Below are positions 4,946 through 7,102 of a stretch of 7,102 nt of DNA, piece by piece (position 1 is the stretch's first letter; each line of letters opens with the position of its first letter). A program made the translations under genes and the position numbers. The notes beneath the pieces were generated by a model. That model was not told the DNA's origin. It made no database searches and saw only the letters and a list, made by a program, of their open reading frames with translations. Source of the stretch: CAZEGC01 sp964511635 (GTDB taxonomy: Bacteria > Patescibacteriota > Saccharimonadia > Saccharimonadales > Saccharimonadaceae); contig CAZEGC010000033.1 of assembly GCA_964511635.1 (NCBI GenBank), positions 1 to 7,102 on the forward strand, in the 5' to 3' direction.

Positions 4946-6241
4946 TTACTGCTGCAGACTACTCACCCTAGAGAAATAGGCGTTTTTTACTTTCATCCAG
5001 GCGGGAGACTGACGAACTAGCACTTTATCATCATCTGCAGAGTGCAGCAGAACCTTAAGTGCCTCTTCGATATAAATATCACCCTGCGAGCCTTTTCCAA
5101 GCACTATTGCCCCGCGCTCTAATATTTTATGAGCAAATGCGCCAGCTTCGAGTGCGCTACGGAAGCTTTTAACCTGGCAACCTTTGGCCCTAGCCGCCGG
5201 TGCGAGATGCTTTTCTGCCTCTTCACCAACCGTAATCACCCAGGCCAGCATATTGGGGTCACACATCTTTCCTAAATTTTCGTGCTCAGCGGCTGACATT
5301 GACCCTAGTTCATTCATACTGCCAAGTATTGCTATTCGCTGCGGTGCTTCTAGCTGATAAAGCGTCTGCAGTGCCGACGAAGCCGCCAGCGGGCTAGAGT
5401 TATAGCTATCATCAATCAGAATTGATTCGCTCACCCCACGGAGTATGTTCATTCGACCTGCTACGGGTCGTACCTTCGCAAGACCATCAACAATTTCGTC
5501 TGTGCTCATTCCGAACTTTACCCCTACAGTAGCGGCTGCCATCGCTGGTCGAAGATTGTGTTCGCCCACCACTGTAATACTTGCTGGCACCGGATCGTTA
5601 TAGTCTGGAAAAATGAGCTTGCCCTTGTGCCCCTTTTGTAGTGTAAATTCTTCACCAACAAATCTATACTCGGCTGCACCACTGGTTCCGTAAGTCGTTA
5701 TATTTGGATTGGTCAAAAAACTAGCAAATTTTCCATCGATATCATCACGGTTTATGATTGCTAGTTTGGAAAAATTAGCAGCTGATAACTCTTCTTGAGC
5801 GACATTTTCAATTGATTGAAAAAACTCCATATGCTCAACAGTGACCGAAGTCACCACTGCTATATCAGGATTGAGATAATTGCCAAAATGCGCCACGTCA
5901 CCAATGCCATCTGCACCGAGTTCTTGCACTACCACGTCAACATCGGCTGGTTTTTTGATACGTTTTCTAGCTGCCCTAAACACCTGCAGCCAAGCAAAGG
6001 GATTTTTGATACTACTAGGGTAATCTATGCCTAGCATCGCTAGTGGTGCACTGATGTGTGTGTTGTGATTGCCTTCATGCAGTCGTACTCTGAACTTTTC
6101 GCTTAAAACCGTCGCGACTGCGATTTTTGTACTAGTTTTTCCTACACTACCTGCAACCACCACTAACTTAACTTCTGGGTGTTTGTTGAAGTATTTTCGG
6201 ACGTATTTTTCTATCTTTTTTTGAACGAAGTTTTTAAACAT
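4946..6241 (-). CDS. murF: MurF-like Mur ligase lacking the N-terminal substrate domain
   Basis: Mur ligase family. The closest role is UDP-MurNAc-tripeptide:D-Ala-D-Ala ligase, the last cytoplasmic step of peptidoglycan precursor synthesis. The protein has 431 residues. The ATP-binding loop is GSVGKTS (31-37). The central domain has the conserved Glu in QELGADGIGD (106-115), VTVEHMEFF (133-141) and VGEHNLRPAMAAA (225-237). The C-terminal domain starts around AGRMNILRG and has LIDDSYNSSPLAA (275-287), the MurF-type D-x-YN-x-x-P motif, plus RIAILGSMNELG. In standard MurF the P-loop lies near residue 105. Here it is at 31, after a basic helix-like stretch (KKIEKYVRKYFNK), so the usual N-terminal UDP-MurNAc-binding domain is absent. 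The position normally held by a carbamylated Lys aligns with Glu (E150 or E151). There is no Shine-Dalgarno before the ATG at 6241. A D-Ala-D-Ala-adding role is likely, but another Mur-type ligase is possible. Confidence 0.85.
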   Translation of the reverse strand: MFKNFVQKKIEKYVRKYFNKHPEVKLVVVAGSVGKTSTKIAVATVLSEKFRVRLHEGNHNTHISAPLAMLGIDYPSSIKNPFAWLQVFRAARKRIKKPADVDVVVQELGADGIGDVAHFGNYLNPDIAVVTSVTVEHMEFFQSIENVAQEELSAANFSKLAIINRDDIDGKFASFLTNPNITTYGTSGAAEYRFVGEEFTLQKGHKGKLIFPDYNDPVPASITVVGEHNLRPAMAAATVGVKFGMSTDEIVDGLAKVRPVAGRMNILRGVSESILIDDSYNSSPLAASSALQTLYQLEAPQRIAILGSMNELGSMSAAEHENLGKMCDPNMLAWVITVGEEAEKHLAPAARAKGCQVKSFRSALEAGAFAHKILERGAIVLGKGSQGDIYIEEALKVLLHSADDDKVLVRQSPAWMKVKNAYFSRVSSLQQ

Positions 6242-6244
6242 GAT

Positions 6245-6261
6245 TACTATTAATAATAGTA
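6245..6261. repeat. 17-bp palindrome over the murF promoter
   Basis: TACTATTA-A-TAATAGTA: eight-bp perfect arms around one central base. It covers the proposed -10 hexamer and transcription start, ending 4 nt before the murF start codon. The position suits a repressor site. The AT-only core makes chance plausible. Confidence 0.35.
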
Positions 6262-6281
6262 TGTTTGACGGTAATCACCAA
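6253..6281 (-). promoter_or_regulatory. murF: Candidate promoter of the murF-like gene
   Basis: Minus-strand TTGGTG (6281-6276), a 17-nt spacer and TATTAT (6258-6253). The expected start is near 6246, about 5 nt before the ATG, so the mRNA would be almost leaderless. This agrees with the absence of a Shine-Dalgarno. The -35 match is modest (TTG only). Confidence 0.45.
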
Positions 6282-6314
6282 GTAATATGGCTCTAAGGGT
6301 CCTGCACGCAAAGA

Positions 6315-6344
6315 ATCATTCATTCGGTGGCATAAAATTGTCAA
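6315..6344 (-). promoter_or_regulatory. Alternative distal promoter for the murF-like gene
   Basis: Minus-strand TTGACA (6344-6339, perfect -35), an 18-nt spacer and AATGAT (6320-6315, four of six -10 matches). It would give a leader of about 67 nt. The -10 is weak. This is an alternative to the proximal site, or an addition to it. Confidence 0.3.
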
Positions 6345-6455
6345 AAACCGAACAGTGATTATTTAACGTGTCAGCGTTAATGAAATTTAGTAAATATAAG
6401 TATAGAATTTTAGCTACAGCTCTAAACTAAACTTAACCATCTGGCACGCTAGACG

Positions 6456-6477
6456 AAAAGGCCCGGTATAGTGACCT
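6456..6477 (-). terminator. Weak possible terminator after the FISUMP gene
   Basis: Just after the stop codon on the minus strand, AGGTC can pair with GGCCT (five pairs, one of them G-U) around a 9-nt loop, followed by four T. The stem is too short for a firm call. If it does not act, transcription from the FISUMP gene could continue into murF. Confidence 0.25.
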
Positions 6478-7102
6478 AACTAGCTACGCACCGCACAGCA
6501 AAGCCGAAAGATTTTCCATTATTACTTCTAGCCGGGTTGACGGATGAACCATGGAAGTATAGTGCATAGGCGTTATCGGCTGAGCTTTGAGCAGAAGACC
6601 AATAGTATCCGTAGCTACCCTGATCAATAAATCCACCCATGCTGAACCATAAAGCACCTCTCTGCCCCAGCCAGTCAGTCCGTAATCCCTCGTCAATGTT
6701 AGTTCTACCGCTATTGACAGCATCATTGAGTGCCGTAAACTCACCGCCACCACTCCCACCAATCGGCAACCTCCAGCCAGCAGGACAGATAGAAACATTA
6801 GTGTTTGACGCTGGAGATGAAGCATTCAAACAAGCACTAGTGCCAGTTTGAGATCCCATAGCTGCGCACCAGTTGTATAGATAGCCGTATTGACCGGTAC
6901 CGTTGGTTGAAGTGGATGGGTTGTTGGGTTCGGTTGTAAAGTTAGTAGTGCTTGGGACTACGTAGTAACGGGGTTCGGTATAGCTATTACCACTCGTAGA
7001 GTGGGTAATTGATTTGACGTCCCCATACGTATTACTCCCACCCCCACCATAAGCCAGATTAGTCAACATCCAACACTTACCATCAGCTAGCTCTTGTACC
7101 CA
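6476..7102 (-). CDS. FISUMP-domain surface protein (5' part beyond the window)
   Basis: C-terminal 208 residues of a protein with a FISUMP domain (Fibrobacter succinogenes major paralogous domain), found in exported proteins of several phyla and, as I recall, frequent in Saccharibacteria. The frame is open to the window edge and reads WVQELADGKCWMLTNLAYGG, so the internal ATG at 7069 is not the real start: 'LADGKCWM..NL' is the conserved beginning of the domain. Further markers are YGYLYNWCAAMG, the hallmark ICPAGWRLP (visible residues 105-113), YGYYWSS, and the closing AYALYFHGSSVNPARSNNGKSFGFAVRCV. Five cysteines (C10, C79, C91, C106, C205 of the visible part) could form disulfides outside the cell. 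The middle is rich in Gly, Ser, Thr and Asn, as in secreted proteins. A signal peptide, if present, lies beyond the window. The molecular function of the domain is unknown; a surface or adhesive role is inference. Confidence 0.88.
   Translation of the reverse strand, partial: WVQELADGKCWMLTNLAYGGGGSNTYGDVKSITHSTSGNSYTEPRYYVVPSTTNFTTEPNNPSTSTNGTGQYGYLYNWCAAMGSQTGTSACLNASSPASNTNVSICPAGWRLPIGGSGGGEFTALNDAVNSGRTNIDEGLRTDWLGQRGALWFSMGGFIDQGSYGYYWSSAQSSADNAYALYFHGSSVNPARSNNGKSFGFAVRCVAS

Larger units (their letters stand above)
6242..6475. other. AT-rich intergenic region between the FISUMP gene and murF
   Basis: 234 nt without a supported gene. It holds the two candidate murF promoters, the 17-bp palindrome, and a 6-bp inverted repeat TTAACG-N6-CGTTAA (6363-6380) of unknown meaning. 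Another minus-strand -10-like hexamer (TATACT, 6404-6399) has no convincing -35. I saw no tRNA-like fold or strong terminator. Confidence 0.7.

Noticed and set aside
6287..6358. A 23-codon plus-strand frame in the intergenic region before murF
   Set aside because: It has no Shine-Dalgarno and no convincing promoter, and the length is expected by chance.
6363..6380. TTAACG-N6-CGTTAA inverted repeat as a terminator of the FISUMP gene
   Set aside because: The stem is only 6 bp and no T-run follows on either strand.
6484..6825. A 113-codon minus-strand frame inside the FISUMP gene
   Set aside because: It is out of phase with the clearly conserved FISUMP frame, and its translation shows no domain-like pattern.
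1..7102. CRISPR array, tRNA or rRNA gene, insertion sequence, or defence or toxin-antitoxin system
   Set aside because: I found no regularly spaced repeats, cloverleaf-like segment, transposase motif or paired toxin-antitoxin frames. Nearly all of the sequence is explained by housekeeping and surface-protein genes.

Overview
The window looks like a chromosomal segment of a small-genome bacterium of the Candidate Phyla Radiation (Patescibacteria), most likely Candidatus Saccharibacteria (TM7). This is inferred from family features rather than a marker-gene search. The clues are a MurF-type ligase without its N-terminal substrate domain, a FISUMP-domain surface protein of the 'LADGKCWM' type, the compact gene packing, and the cluster of bL32, NusB, a Nudix hydrolase and RNase III. 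The standard genetic code fits every frame. GC is roughly 45% by eye.

Layout. Positions 1-1835 (minus strand) hold a four-gene operon read from right to left: rpmF (bL32), nusB, a Nudix hydrolase and rnc (RNase III, which runs off the left edge). nusB and the Nudix gene overlap by 23 nt, and the Nudix gene and rnc are 9 nt apart. A good sigma-70-type promoter (TTGAGG-17-TATAAT) lies just upstream of rpmF. Back to back with it, a second strong promoter (TTGACA-17-TATGAT with an extended -10) drives a plus-strand gene at 1992-2438. That gene encodes a 148-residue membrane-anchored or secreted protein with a weak LysM-like 'GDTL' stretch.

This small gene ends 2 nt from the end of the convergent leuS (leucyl-tRNA synthetase, 2441-4891, minus). 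Its apparent Rho-independent terminator lies inside the last codons of leuS. Upstream of leuS, on the same strand, is a MurF-like Mur ligase (4946-6241). Both leuS and murF lack a clear Shine-Dalgarno sequence and have -10-like hexamers 11 nt before the start codon, which suggests near-leaderless transcripts. A 234-nt AT-rich intergenic region follows. The window ends in the 3' part of a FISUMP-domain gene (6476-7102, minus).

The left operon makes translation and RNA-processing parts: a ribosomal protein, an rRNA antitermination factor and the rRNA-processing nuclease. leuS charges tRNA. murF serves peptidoglycan synthesis. The FISUMP protein and the small anchored protein probably act at the cell surface. 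I see no CRISPR array, tRNA, rRNA, transposase or phage gene, and nothing that clearly forms a new multi-gene system. The points most worth checking are structural: an 11-bp perfect hairpin plus a third copy of the same motif inside rnc, substitutions at catalytic positions in RNase III and in the MurF-like ligase, the terminator embedded in leuS, and an out-of-frame internal repeat in the small plus-strand gene.
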